A stretch of DNA of 64,000 nucleotides from Amphibalanus amphitrite (taxonomy: Eukaryota > Arthropoda > Thecostraca > Balanomorpha > Balanidae). Where the stretch lies: contig NW_024881832.1 of the NCBI RefSeq assembly GCF_019059575.1, positions 248,001 to 312,000 on the forward strand, written 5' to 3'. A program made the translations under genes and the position numbers. The notes beneath the pieces were generated by a model. The model was not told where the DNA came from. It saw only the letters and a program-made list of their open reading frames with translations, and made no database searches. This document shows, one piece after another, positions 10,563 through 21,708 of the stretch; the stretch's first letter is position 1, and each line of letters starts with the position of its first letter.

Positions 10563-13500
10563 GTGAGTGGTCTAACCCGGGCGTGTCCCTCTGCTCAGTC
10601 AGGAGTCATTCAAGAACAGTGAATAACAGCACCTGAGTTGTGTCCTTTCAATGACCAGGTGTCAGTCAAGAATGGTAAGTGACCAGCCTTGTATCGAATC
10701 CACTCTGTTTCACCCGACATCAATCAGGGCGGGTGAGTGACCAGTCCCGTGTCGTGTCCTCTCAACTCTCTGACTGTTGCGAGTATCGGCCGTTCCATCC
10801 GACCCGTCTCCGCGATCATCAGTAACCACACCGCGGCCGTGGTACTCGGCGGGCCGATCCAGCACGTTGGAGACCATAACTCGTAGTGGCCCGGGTCAGG
10901 GGAGGGGGCAGAGCGCACGTCCGCGGGTTACGAGCTACCTGGTCAGCCCAGGGTGGCTCTATAGGATGGACGAGCGCTGCGCCTGTCGTGACCTATTGTA
11001 AGCCGTACTGAGTGACTCATAAGTCCACTGTCTGTGGACCAGCCACACTATGTTGGTTCGGCTGGTCCATGGACCGACTGTGTGTGGTCCAGACTCTAGT
11101 TGGTCCATGGCGTTACTATGCGTTAACATGGTCCATCCGGTCCACTGAGCTATCGTGTGTGGTCCAGACGAGCCGCCGGGCCCCGTAGCCGCCCCAGTTG
11201 GCACACAGGCACGTGCTGTCTAGGTGAGAATGGGATATGATTAATGATCCACCCAGCACCGGCCGCCGACACGACAGGCTAGCGGCGGCAGCATGGAAGG
11301 CCGCGATGCTAGGAAGCCCAATAGTGACATCGGGGAATATTTGTCCATTGTCATAGGTAAGTGGTTACCATGGTAATTGGTAGCTAACTATAGCATTAAT
11401 ACACGTCCTTATTGATGTGATGCCCATGGAAACGGGGTCACTGTTTACAGGGCAGGTATGCTGATTTGTTGATGTTAGCGCTAAGTCGCCATAGCACGTA
11501 CCGTTATTCGTCGTATGATGTGCTCATTTGGGCCCCGACATAGTACATGCGTTACTCGTATCATTCATGTGTAGCCATTAGCGGTCGCTTTGGCTGAGCG
11601 TAACGCCTTGGCTGATCTGGCCATGTGCAATGCGCACTGTGGCGGCATGTAGTGCGGCGCTACTGCGATAACCCTGCAGCTGCAGTAGTGCCGCGTCCTG
11701 CGTCACGGACCTTGGTGGACCCACGCTGCCCGGGTTTCCGTCAGCTAGGACAGATTACACACGCGGTCTGCTGGGTCCACGGCGCGGGGCGGTGAGCTGA
11801 ATTCTCCCTTGGGCTACTGACTGAACTATCCCCGGGGCTGCTGGGTGAACTTTCCCCAGAGTCTTACACCGTCTGTGCAAACTGCCCTGTCGGCTTCCAA
11901 TTTAGGCGCTGCTAAAGCCCAGTACTGCACAGTACGGAATCGGTATTCCTTTGTGGGGCGATGCGTCATGTTTTATATGGGCGTTCGGCTGGTCACGTTC
12001 TCTGTGAATGTTTAGCGGACAGCTAATTGAACGGCCTGTTATCAGGCCATTGATCAGTGTGTGCCAGTGTTTGGGTTGGCCGCGGGGATTGAACGGTGTT
12101 TTTGTGAGCCTGTCAGGGAGGCGGAGTATGTGAGTGAAGGTCGGCTCAGAGTTAATGCGGGCCCTCCCTCCGTCCCTGAGAGTTGCGGGTCGCCATGGCA
12201 CCTCTCCGAGCTGTCACCACCGCAGCTGCCTCCTTTCCTCTCCTTTCTGAAGAGCGCGACCTTGGAGATGGCGTCAGCCGGCTGCGACTGACTGACATTG
12301 TTTGTGTGTCTGTCGTCGCTACCCGCTGTGCTCTGTACCACAAGAGACGGGCCGCCCGCTGTATAGTCTGCGGGGTGTCTGCTATTGTGTTCCTCCCATG
12401 AGCTGTGTTCTGTACCATATGTGTTCTGTCCTCAATCCCGGCCACCCGCTTTATTCTGTGCCATACGGTTTGTGCCCCCTTCTATCGATGCCTACTGTTT
12501 TATACTCGTTCCCTGCCTCTTGCTATATCTTGTACCATACTGTATTTTGTACCAATTGTACCATACGGAGCCGCGCTCCCATGACTGGACGCTGCACTGT
12601 GTGCCGCGGCCGTCCCTCTGACCGTCCCGCTGCTGCGGCGGCAGCGCTCAAACGCGTCACTGCTGCCATCGTGCACGTGGAGCCGCGCTCATACGTGTCC
12701 AAACTGCTGCGCACCGGGCCACGTGAGTGCCGCCGCCACGTGCCACGTGCGACGGCGACGAGTGATGCTAACGAGAGTTCCGAGTGACACTAACAGCCGG
12801 CGAGCCCGCTCGTCAGCATGACGAAAGGACCAACCGACTCGGGTGGTTCCCGTCCGTCCTTCTGTCCGTCTGTCGGTCTGTCCAGCCGACAATAATCTGT
12901 TAGAAGAAGCTAACCTTGTTAGCAGTTACACCCGTCTGTGTGTTGTTTGCTGTGCAGATAAACATAGCAGTAGCTATTTTCAGACTGAATAGTTCACAAA
13001 CAGCCGGTGGGCGATGGCGTGGTTGGGTCAGCTACACGAAGAACACTAATTGATGGGATCATCATCAAAGTACCTGGGTCGATTCGTGCCCGACGGTGTT
13101 TCGCGGCGCCGACGTCGTTATTTCTATCCCATCGGCGGGGGTTTTATGAGACGATAACGCCGTCTTTATGGGGGTGGTGAGGATCCCTGGCGCCGAGCGA
13201 CCGCAGCTGCTACTCTTCCACCCTCAGTTTTTTATAGAGCATGGAGCGACTGGCAACCGTAACTTTGTCCGTCTACTACTTTGTCAACTTTGTCCAAGCT
13301 TCCGGAGTGTCTGTTTTACCATGGTGACTGCTACTGGTCGTATATCCGTCCGCCACCCTCGGTCCGCCTACTCTGTCCTCAGGGCTGTGGCGACAGCTGG
13401 CCGTTACTGGCCGTCCGCCTGTCTGCCACCTCTCGGCCTGTCACAGGGCTCAAAAAAAGCTCCGTCCTGCCGATGAGGTCGGCGACCACGAATGCTATAC

Positions 13501-14062
13501 CTAACATTTCCCAGTGGTGCGACCAAAAACGCGAAATATCAAACAAATTTTCGAAGAATATCTTTAAAAACTATATAAATATTGTTAAGAATATTGCCAT
13601 AACTTCAGCATCACTTATGCGCATCATTAAGTCATTGGTCACCATGGTTACTTCCACGGTACAACCTGGACACTGGACGGTGAGCAAACATACCACTGTT
13701 GTAGGATAAACTACCACCTTCCGTACACGGGAATACTACCACGTTTCCCCATCGGCGCTCGTCGGCGTTTTCTGTGCGACCACCCGTGTTAAACCAATGG
13801 GGAAGAGCGGTTGTCAAAATCGCCGACGAGCGCCGTTCATTGGTCGCCCAGATGGTCTCCTACTACGCAGTAGGTACGCGGCGTGGCGTATTACGGGACG
13901 GGACGCTCACCCACCGCGCCGGCCCGGCCGGCCGGCCGCCAGCTGACTGCCACCGTGGGGGAAGGGACGCCGAGGGGGAGGGGTGGCGTCCGTCGGGTCA
14001 GCCAGGGGAGGAGTAGGGATTCGGGCACAAAATTTCACTCTCGTTTGTTATGGTGTATTTAA

Positions 14063-14236
14063 GCTGCGTTCGGACAGCCCGGTTACTGCGTGGAACTTCC
14101 ACGCCGAGGAATTCCTCACGCAAACGCGTTCAGTCAGCGCGAAACACTATGGCTAAGCGGCCGAAAGGCGATCGTTTCCGTGAGGAGCTCATCGGCCTAG
14201 AAACTCCACGTGGAAACCGGGCTGTCCGAACGCAGC
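14063..14236. mobile_element. Foldback MITE of 174 bp
   Basis: Perfect 22 bp inverted ends, GCTGCGTTCGGACAGCCCGG at 14063 and its complement ending at 14236. Further imperfect pairing continues inward (ccacg...cgtgg). Flanks are ttaa on the left and gtta on the right, so TAA/TTA duplication is possible. Confidence 0.6.
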
Positions 14237-15104
14237 GTTAGCGATCAAACCACTGCTTTTAATTCATGTTGTAATTGCAGATTCGTGTACATTGGTGGCG
14301 CTTGATACGTGCTACGGTGCTGGGAATAGCAGCATTAGAAGTTAATTGGTTTAAAAAACGTTCCATTGCCTGTGCGACAACCAAAGAGCTATGGGCAGAG
14401 TACCTACTGGGCAGCCGGTGCTGCGACCACAATCTGAATAAAACTTTTGGTCGGCGACCACCAAACAGCTTTTTTGAGCCCTGGCCTGTCATACCCCGAG
14501 CAGCAGGTGCCCCCCATTATGACGACCCGTAGCGAGTGCCAGCCGACGGCCGCCGACACGTCTCGGCCGCCGAGGAGACGCCGCAGCCGGCGCCGTCCCT
14601 CTTCCGGCCCGAGTTGGCAGCGCGTGCGACACGACTCACTCAAGGCCGCTGTTTATTTGGCAAATGTTTGTTTACTTTCGCTAATCGCAGGCGGTGGTCA
14701 GTTCGTCTGAGGCCGGGCCATCTATTCAGTGCACACGGCGACCACCGGGGAAGTCGCTCTAGGCCACACCAATCTCTCAGCCAGTCCATGTTCTGTTCGA
14801 GCCCTGATTGACAGCGTCGGTCGTAGCAACCCTCCCACACCAGGCCTCTGCAGAGGTAGAGCTCTGCCTGCTCGGCTCGTGGGCAGCCGTATTCCCATAA
14901 GGCCCGGTGGGCGGACGGCAGTGTCCAGGTGACTCGGCCTTTCCAGTGCCGGTGCGGCGGACCTCTCCGCCCCCGGCTGCCAAGCTAAACGCGGCCGGCA
15001 GCGACGGCGATCACTGTGCGCGAAGCCGCCGCCGGAGAAGGAGGCGCAGGCTGGTGGTGGCGGTGAAAAACCCCGTGCTCAGTAGCCGACTGGACCGGCG
15101 CACG

Positions 15105-15480
15105 ACTGGAGCCGTGGTGACGGAGCTGAGCGGCGCGGTGTGCCAGAGATGCTGAGTGAGATGATTGGGTTGCCCGCGGTGCTCTGAGGGAGTGGCGAGG
15201 CATGCGGTGCCGACAGACTCGTGTGGTCTACCGACGGTGCTGAGGGTGATTTTCCATCGGTACTGAAGGAGTTATGAAGTGAAATTTTCCGCCGTGATAT
15301 TTCGGGAGGAGCTTTGCAGTGTCGTTTGCCGACAGTGCTAAGGGTGCCGTGTTGCCTGCGGATGGTGCTGAGAGAACCCTTCAGTTTTCGAACGGCGCAC
15401 TGTGGTTTTCGAAGGGCGCTGACGGAGCTGTGCAGTGCGTGGTGAGATTTTCCAGCGGTGCTTAGTGCGCCGCACGGTGC
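15105..15480. repeat. Degenerate 30-45 bp repeats upstream of the 15.8 kb ORF
   Basis: Recurrent gacggtgctgagggtg, ttttccatcggtactgaagg and variants. They explain the long Ser/Thr-rich frame on the opposite strand. Confidence 0.6.
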
Positions 15481-15817
15481 CGTCTGCCGTGGCGGCGCTG
15501 GCGTGTAAGTGGGGCGTGACTCGGTGTTTGCCAGCGCGGCCGACGGTCTGATGGAGAGCGGCAGCTGGCGGCGGTTGTCTGAGGAGATCGGGCCCGACCG
15601 GCGCCAGTGACGGCCTGTGCCGACCCGCCGAGAGTAAGCGCCGTGCCGTGCCCTGTGTGGGGCCAGGCCGGACGGACAGCCCCTGGAGACGGTAGCAGGT
15701 GGCGATCTATCGGTGGAGTTGGGACTGGCGGTCCGAGCCGGCGCGGCCAGCGGGTGTCCGCCGGGCGCCGCCCCCGGGGACGAGTGAGGCGTGTCCTGCC
15801 TCAGTGGGGTAGGCGAC

Positions 15818-16141
15818 ATGTTCCTGTTCTACAAGGTGGTGAAGAAGGGGAGGGAGCGCGGCCGGCGGTCGGTGGCGGGCGGCGCGCCGGAGCCCACCCC
15901 CGAGCAGCGACCGCGGCGCCGCTCCGTCCAGCCGTGTTACATCGACATCGGGTACGGCGGCGGCGCGGACGACGATGACGGCCCGGAGGACGCGCCCGCT
16001 GCCTCCTACGGCAGCCGCCTGTGTCCCGAGTCGGCGCGGCGCGGCCGGCGCGGCTCGCACTGTCTGGCGCCGCCGGATCCGGGCGGCCGGCGCACTGTAG
16101 GCCGGCAGCCCGAAAAAGCGCTAGAAATTCCCCCAAACTGA
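15818..16141 (+). CDS. Possible alternative first exon inside the hinge intron, or isolated 107-codon ORF
   Basis: An ATG in good context (ggcgacATGTT), preceded by an in-frame TGA at 15785, opens 107 codons to TGA at 16139-16141. The product starts MFLFYKVVKKGRERGRRSVA and contains VQPCYIDIGYGGGADDDDG; base use is coding-like with G/C third positions. If it is a first exon, a donor must lie before the stop: CACT|gtaggc at 16096 gives phase 0, which fits exon k (21613) but not exon j (phase 1); CACT|gtctgg at 16061 gives phase 1 but is weak. I do not recognise the protein. It could also be a chance ORF in GC-rich DNA. Confidence 0.35.
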   Translation: MFLFYKVVKKGRERGRRSVAGGAPEPTPEQRPRRRSVQPCYIDIGYGGGADDDDGPEDAPAASYGSRLCPESARRGRRGSHCLAPPDPGGRRTVGRQPEKALEIPPN

Positions 16142-17720
16142 CTGTCCGCAATATGAACAAAATAGGTATCATTTAACCCCAAATTGATCGAAGAATACGA
16201 TTCCGATGCCAGTTTTTCCCTAAGGTCAAAATTGAGGTCGTCAGTTGTCACCAAACCCAAGACAATTTAGACTCTCTAGTGGCCACCACATTTACCCATT
16301 TTCATGATGATCTTTAGTGGTAATTTATTACCTGACCAATCGTTGTTTTGAACGAAATTTCCTGTCAGACTAGTTCAGGGCACTGTTGTTCACTGTGCCA
16401 ACATTATTCTTACATATTGCATCGCTTTTCTGCAAGATAAGCTAGCTTTTTGCAAGCAGCTGCAAGACGTAATTAAAAATCATATCTAATTTTTTAATTA
16501 GACTTTTATAAAAATGTGATTTCGAGCAGCTAAAAATGAACATTTTATACTAGCCTCTGATTACTCATCTTTCGTTCCATATAGGTGCTTTGCTGCTTTT
16601 CCCTGCTACTTTTCGAGATATGCGCCAGTAAACCACATGATGTAGGGGCAATTGTCACCTCGCCGCTCTACTGAAGGCCCGGCGCTCTTTAAAGCGCTGG
16701 AAGTTATGAAAAACAAAAGCGTATAATCAGAATAAAATATATGTCCCTGAGCTCAGAATTGATCAATGCACACAATGCTGTCAAAAATTTTGGGCCAAAC
16801 TAAAAAATTCAGTCATTATTAACCCCCAAACACAAGTCAGTGATAATCAACAACAACTTGCTCTTTAGTCAGACTTTTTGAGAAATGTTATTTCGAGCCG
16901 CTAAAAATGACCATGCCATACAAACCACTAATCATCTTTCTGTCATGCCCTACTCGCAATTTTTGCTAATGCCTGCTACTCTTCGAGGTCACGTGACCTC
17001 ACCATTAAAAGTAAATGGGGAAATAAGAAAACTGTTCTTTTTGCGCATGGAATGATCTCAAACTATCTCAAGCACACGGAATCGTGATTTCATGCACTCC
17101 TTGCAAGATTCGATGCTTTACTTTTGCATTTTTGACCTTCCGTGACGTCATTTATGACGTCACTGCGGTCATAGGAGTTTCTCGTCAATAACTCATGATC
17201 AAATTGAGCCAGCGACTCGGGAAAGCCACCAATGGACTCGGAAAGATCTCCCGAATCGAATGATATGCAATACGACTTCCTTCGATTAAGTTCGTGGCCT
17301 GATGGGCTCTGACCTGACCTTGACTCGAGGTCAACACCTTAAGTTGACCTCACCCGGACAAAAAGTATACCATTCGACGCGCCTGAGCCAGGCGAACACG
17401 ATGGTGCCAAAATCGCTGCTCTGCGGCCATTTTTTGCGAAATTATTTACCAAAAACTAAACCCTACCTTGGGCTTTTTTGACTTCACCTCAGAGTTTACC
17501 GGTTGACCTGGGACCTTAAAATCGGGTATCAATCGTTCCGTCTTGAAACGGGGCACACGCTTGTTTTTTCCGCGAGGCTCTAGCTTCATTAGGGGCGAAA
17601 CGGCGAAAAGGGGTCGTACCAACCCTCCCCCCCCTCGGCCGGCCGAGGGGGTGGGGGGTCCGACAATAGGTCCGGCGAGGATTAAGCAGCCCCACTTCGT
17701 TTTTAGCATGTTTGCTTGTC
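16142..17720. repeat. AT-rich repeat block with internal 370 bp direct duplication
   Basis: Clear drop in GC compared with the flanks. Bases 16492-16627 and 16862-16996 are diverged copies (both contain atttcgagc-gctaaaaatga and a ctgctac-cttcgag motif). Its right part, 17502-17632, is similar to 27246-27376 within the piggyBac-type MITE (shared gaccttaaaa, gggtatca, ttgttttttccgcga, ggctctagct). So it is probably a decayed relative; TTAA is present at 17682 but no matching left end was found. Confidence 0.55.
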
Positions 17721-20509
17721 ACTGAGATCAACAACTCAATCACAGATAATTTCTAGCACTTTTCCGGGCCCCCGGCCCAGTGTGCGGCGCGGCTCCGCCT
17801 GCTCCGTCAGCAGCCACGGCGCCGGCAGGAGCCCGCGGCGCAACCACGCCGCGAGGAGACACCACCGACACACCGACTCACCGGCCGGCGGCCAGGGCGG
17901 GCCGTCCAGCCCGGGTGCGACCAGCGGGACAGGCGCGGCCTGCAGCGCTGGCTAACCGTGTCCTGACCTTAACTCACCGTGCTCACCCGCCTGAACTTCG
18001 GCTCAGCTCAGTCACGGACTTTTAAAGCGCGCTTTAAAGTCTGATCAGCCGTGCATTTTGCTAATTTTGTCGTCCAGAATGCTTGCTACTAACAGACTAA
18101 ATAGAACCGTCATTTTACTAAGTCACACTTTTCCCATGAATTGTAAATCATGCTTGGTGTATGATTCATTGGTACTGGTCCTGCAATTTTCTCAAGACTC
18201 ATTTTGGTACCAAATTTATGTAGGTATCTATAGCATTTCCTATTGCAACCACGCCAGAGCTTATTATAATTCTTATGCCTCTGTTGTCGCGGTACTTGCT
18301 ATTTTTAAAGCATAGCTATAAATATAACAATTGCTTGTTTTGCTGTGCAGAGATCAAAGCTGGTCGAATTATCCACTCGTTGATATTGGTTCTGTACCGT
18401 TCGGAACGTAAATATTGGGCTAAAGCTTTTCGCAATATCAAGCCGGAAATGCACCGTTGTCGCCGGATTAACTTTCTGGTCGGCATGCTAGAATCGCTTT
18501 GATATGTCTGGGATCATTGTTTGAGATAACACAGATCTTTGTTCCAGGTGCGGTGTTTCAGTGTCCATTTACAGACCCCAGCTGGGTTCATTGGCGGGCG
18601 TGCACGGAGTGTTAGCACCTGTCCCGGAGGAGGGAGGGGGAGGGCTCCTGGACTGGCAGCGGGCCAGTGCAATGCCGGTGCTGCCCGGCACCTACCGTAC
18701 ATGGGTGTCGTGACCGCCACCTCACACACCAGCGCGGCGGTCCTCGGGGTCGATCGTAAAACACACGGTTCGTGACACGGTCGATGCTCCTTCATTCCGC
18801 CCTACCGCTGTGGGACGGTCAGTCGGTCACCCTGGGTCCGTGAAGCGGAGCCAGTGAGAGCAACAGCACGGACAGTCCGCTGAGCTGGCGCTCTGGGGCT
18901 GAGTGAAGCCCCACTGGCTTCCGTCTCACCTCCCCTCACCTCCTCCCTCGTGACGTGAGGGCCCCACTCGTCTCCCCTCGGCCACACCGTGTTGTCGCCG
19001 CGAAAACACGAGTGTTCTGAGCTGCGTGCCTCACGCTGCCGCCTGACCGCCGCCCGCAGAGTGGGCCCTTCTCGCTCCTGGCGGGCCGCCGGCGTCAGCC
19101 ACTGGGGCGGGGAGGAGAGCTGACGCTACCAATCAGTCGTAATCGGCTTTGCGGCGTGCGACGTGGCGCGATCCCTGCTCTGACGCCGGCGTCGGCCCCG
19201 TTCACCGGCTCCGACACGGCCGGCGGCGGCGGCGGAGGCAGCCCGGTGGTGGTGGTGGTGTGGGGGGGGGGGGGTACGGCGGGGAAGGGGTGTAGAACAT
19301 CGTGGAGACAGTGTGGTGGAGGCTGGACGGAGTGGCCCAATGAGGACACGGTGAAGAGGAGTTGGACTAGGGTCTCGCTTGAGTCACTACCGTGAGCTGA
19401 TGAGTCTTTCCAGTCCTTATGCAGGATGTAGCCCCAGGGACAATGTCAATATCTCTTCGAGGAACGGTTGTGCTTTGTGTGGGAACGATGATGGTTGCTA
19501 GTCTATTTCCGCCTGACAATCTGCCATGAGCCAATGCGTGAGATCGGGTCGGGTCATGTTACCGTTAGCGGATTCTCCTGCCATCGACCCGCTCTGTGAC
19601 AGTGTGACATGGCGCCGCCGTTACCCCCCGGCTGCTGCTGGGTGGTTATCAGTTCCTGTGCTACCGGCCGACACCTCTGCTCCCAGCACAGGCAGTCGGG
19701 ATCAACTGGCCAATAATTCGGAGATTTGCCTGCCCCCGATACGGGCGGTGATCATTGCCGGGCTTATTGGACTCCGAGCGGAAGGGCGATGACGTCATTG
19801 GCACGGCCGGCGCCGGTTGTACTGATGGAAACACCATTGGATCGTCGCCGGCGGCTGACGGTCCAACTAGTCTATCAACCGCTCCAAGCGCCGCTAGGAC
19901 GCAAGTTATGTTGAAATGTCTATTGTCTTACTAATGTCGTCCAGTGCACCACTTCGTTCTATTCAAATGACGCTCTTGTGATGGGGTGCGTTTCTGTTAT
20001 GTGACGCCAGGCTCCTGATGTGTCTTTCCAACGTTCGTTTGACGGTTCGTTATATCATTTGACCATATTACGTATGAGAAAAGGAAATTGCTTTGTTCTC
20101 GTTCTCAGTCTGTAAAACACATTAATTATCTCAGAATGACTTGACTTTTGGAAGCTGCAGCCCAAGATCCATTCGTTGGCATTCATTTGCTCCTTGCTTA
20201 GTATTTTTAGCACACAAATGGCTTTAGAAGTGGTTCTACAAAGCTGCGGCGCGTACATACGAGTACTTTTCCAAACTCGTGTCATTCTGATTATCATCCA
20301 CTTTGCTGGTCCACTGCATCCACTGTATCCGCGTCCACTACGATTGCATGAACTGTGTGCGCTAACAAGGATCATTGATAGCCTTACGTGACTACCATTT
20401 AGTGCTGAACGATCGCCGATCCCTGTCCGTGAAACTCACGGGTTACGAAACTGACCGACGACGTATTTCAGGGCTTAAGTCTTCACTGACTGTCTGGTCT
20501 TTATTGTCA

Positions 20510-20820
20510 TACATTTACTCGTGAGTCTGTGACCCGCACCTCACTGTCATCTCTGACCAATGACCCGTCTTGCACTGTCGTCTCTGTGACCGTGTCTCCG
20601 AATCGCCCCTGTAAACAGTGATCCCCGCCTCAATCACATCTCTGACTGGTGACCCATGCCTCAATTTCGTCTCTCTGACCGATGTGGCCTCTGTAGACAT
20701 CGTCTCTCTGACCGTCGACCGTTATTTGTCAGTCACCCCTCATACCGGTGACCCATGCTCACATTTGCCGCCCATCGTCTCTGACCGCTGACCGTCGTCT
20801 GACGCCCTCTCTCTGACTGA
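20510..20820. repeat. Degenerate repeats ahead of exon j
   Basis: Several diverged copies of a motif with gtctctgaccgatgacccg; this pyrimidine-rich DNA leads into the acceptor of exon j at 20837. Confidence 0.6.
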
Positions 20821-20837
20821 GTTGGCCCGTGTTTCAG

Positions 20838-21004
20838 TGGGCTCCGCGGCACATTCACCGTCCGCCGACCCGTCGCCGTCGCCTACCTCCCCGGACGGGT
20901 CCCGCGCGGGCTCCCAGCCCCCCAGCTTCCCGTCGCCGCTGACCAAACACCGCGCCGTGGCGCCGGCAGCGCTGGTCACCAGTCTCGACAAGAGCATCAG
21001 CCAG
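20838..21004 (+). CDS. Dys: Dystrophin exon j, second half of hinge 3-like linker
   Basis: 167 bp exon, acceptor gcccgtgtttcag, donor AGCCAG|gtgaga, phase 1 to 0. It encodes a Ser/Pro-rich linker (SPSADPSPSPTSPDGS ... QPPSFPSPLTK) and then VAPAALVTSLDKSISQ, the first turn of the next repeat. In human dystrophin hinge 3 likewise runs into R20. The split Val codon G|TG joins it to exon i. The linker is unlikely to be ordered. Confidence 0.88.
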
Positions 21005-21152
21005 GTGAGAGCCAGCGGAGAGTGGGAGGGCGATCTTATCGTGTCTGTTCTGTGTCAGTTGAATCTGCCAACCTCAGCGCCCTCCTCTGGTGACCTGAGG
21101 TTGAGTGGAAGAGAAGCGTCTGCGCCAGGGTGCCGGGCTCGGATGGAATTCG

Positions 21153-21302
21153 GGACTCTGTTTCAGCGCATTGGCGCTACCTGACGCTACCGGCATTGAC
21201 GCTCGTTTTCATGGAAATAAGCACAATTGCAATTTTTTGCTTACGTTTTATAGCGCCGATACCGGTAGCGTCAGGTAGCGTCAATGCACTGAAACAGTGT
21301 CG
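21153..21302. mobile_element. Foldback MITE of about 150 bp
   Basis: CTGTTTCAGCGCATTGGCGC... at 21158-21193 pairs with 21262-21297 (36 bp, a few mismatches); both arms contain the doubled motif gctacctgacgctaccgg. It lies 150 bp after exon j, inside the short intron before exon k. No target duplication is clear. Confidence 0.6.
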
Positions 21303-21612
21303 GTCGTGCTGCCACCTCCCGGCACTAAGGCCGACCGATGGTGTCAGCATGGGCCGGCCGGTGGGGTGGGAGAGGGCTCAGGGCGGCCATACGATATGGC
21401 GTGGAACTAATGCTGCACTCTGGCAATATTAATTATTTATGATGAAGTGGTCATTGGTCAATTTAGTGACAGTCTTACCTTGCATTATCCGTGGTCCCAT
21501 CGCCTTGGTCATGGATCTCTTAAACGGCTGTCCTGACCCCTCGCAGCGCCTCGCAACCTGGCTAGTCTGTCGGCAGACACTAACCTTGCCACCGCCCCAC
21601 CCTCTCCCCCAG

Positions 21613-21708
21613 ATTAAGGACTGGCTGACGCTCATTACACGGATGTGCGACAAACCGGTGATCATCGGCGACGCCGCCGACGTCGAGCGGGTCGTCTCCA
21701 AACACAAG
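21613..21708 (+). CDS. Dys: Dystrophin exon k, spectrin repeat R20 helix A
   Basis: 96 bp, 32 codons, acceptor ccctctcccccag, donor CACAAG|gtgagc, phase 0 to 0. It encodes IKDWLTLITRMCDKPVIIGD followed by AADVERVVSKHK. The DWL(S/T)L, V(I/M)xGD and K-x-K end align by eye with human dystrophin R20, where DMD exon 51 also ends just after a Lys-rich triplet. This places the window relative to the vertebrate gene. The next intron is 16.7 kb. Confidence 0.92.

Larger units (their letters stand above)
10563..20837 (+). other. Intron within the hinge (10.3 kb)
   Basis: Apart from the MITE at 14063, the inverted 14 bp pair at 13754/13821, the degenerate repeats at 15.1 kb, the ORF at 15818 and the AT-rich block, I see no exon-like segment with matching phase. 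GC-rich parts at 12.6-12.8, 14.9-15.1 and 17.7-17.95 kb are open by composition only. Confidence 0.7.

Noticed and set aside
13754..13834. 14 bp perfect inverted pair ggcgctcgtcggcg / cgccgacgagcgcc as a transposon
   Set aside because: Only an 81 bp span, no target duplication, and no extended arms; listed in the intron entry only.
15079..15819. 246-codon minus-strand ORF
   Set aside because: It follows degenerate repeats of the plus strand, is Ser/Pro/Arg-rich without domains, and overlaps the better plus-strand candidate.
16142..16200. TTAACCCC at 16173 as left end of the AT-rich element
   Set aside because: Bases inward do not match the right end at 17682 or the ends of the MITE at 26532.
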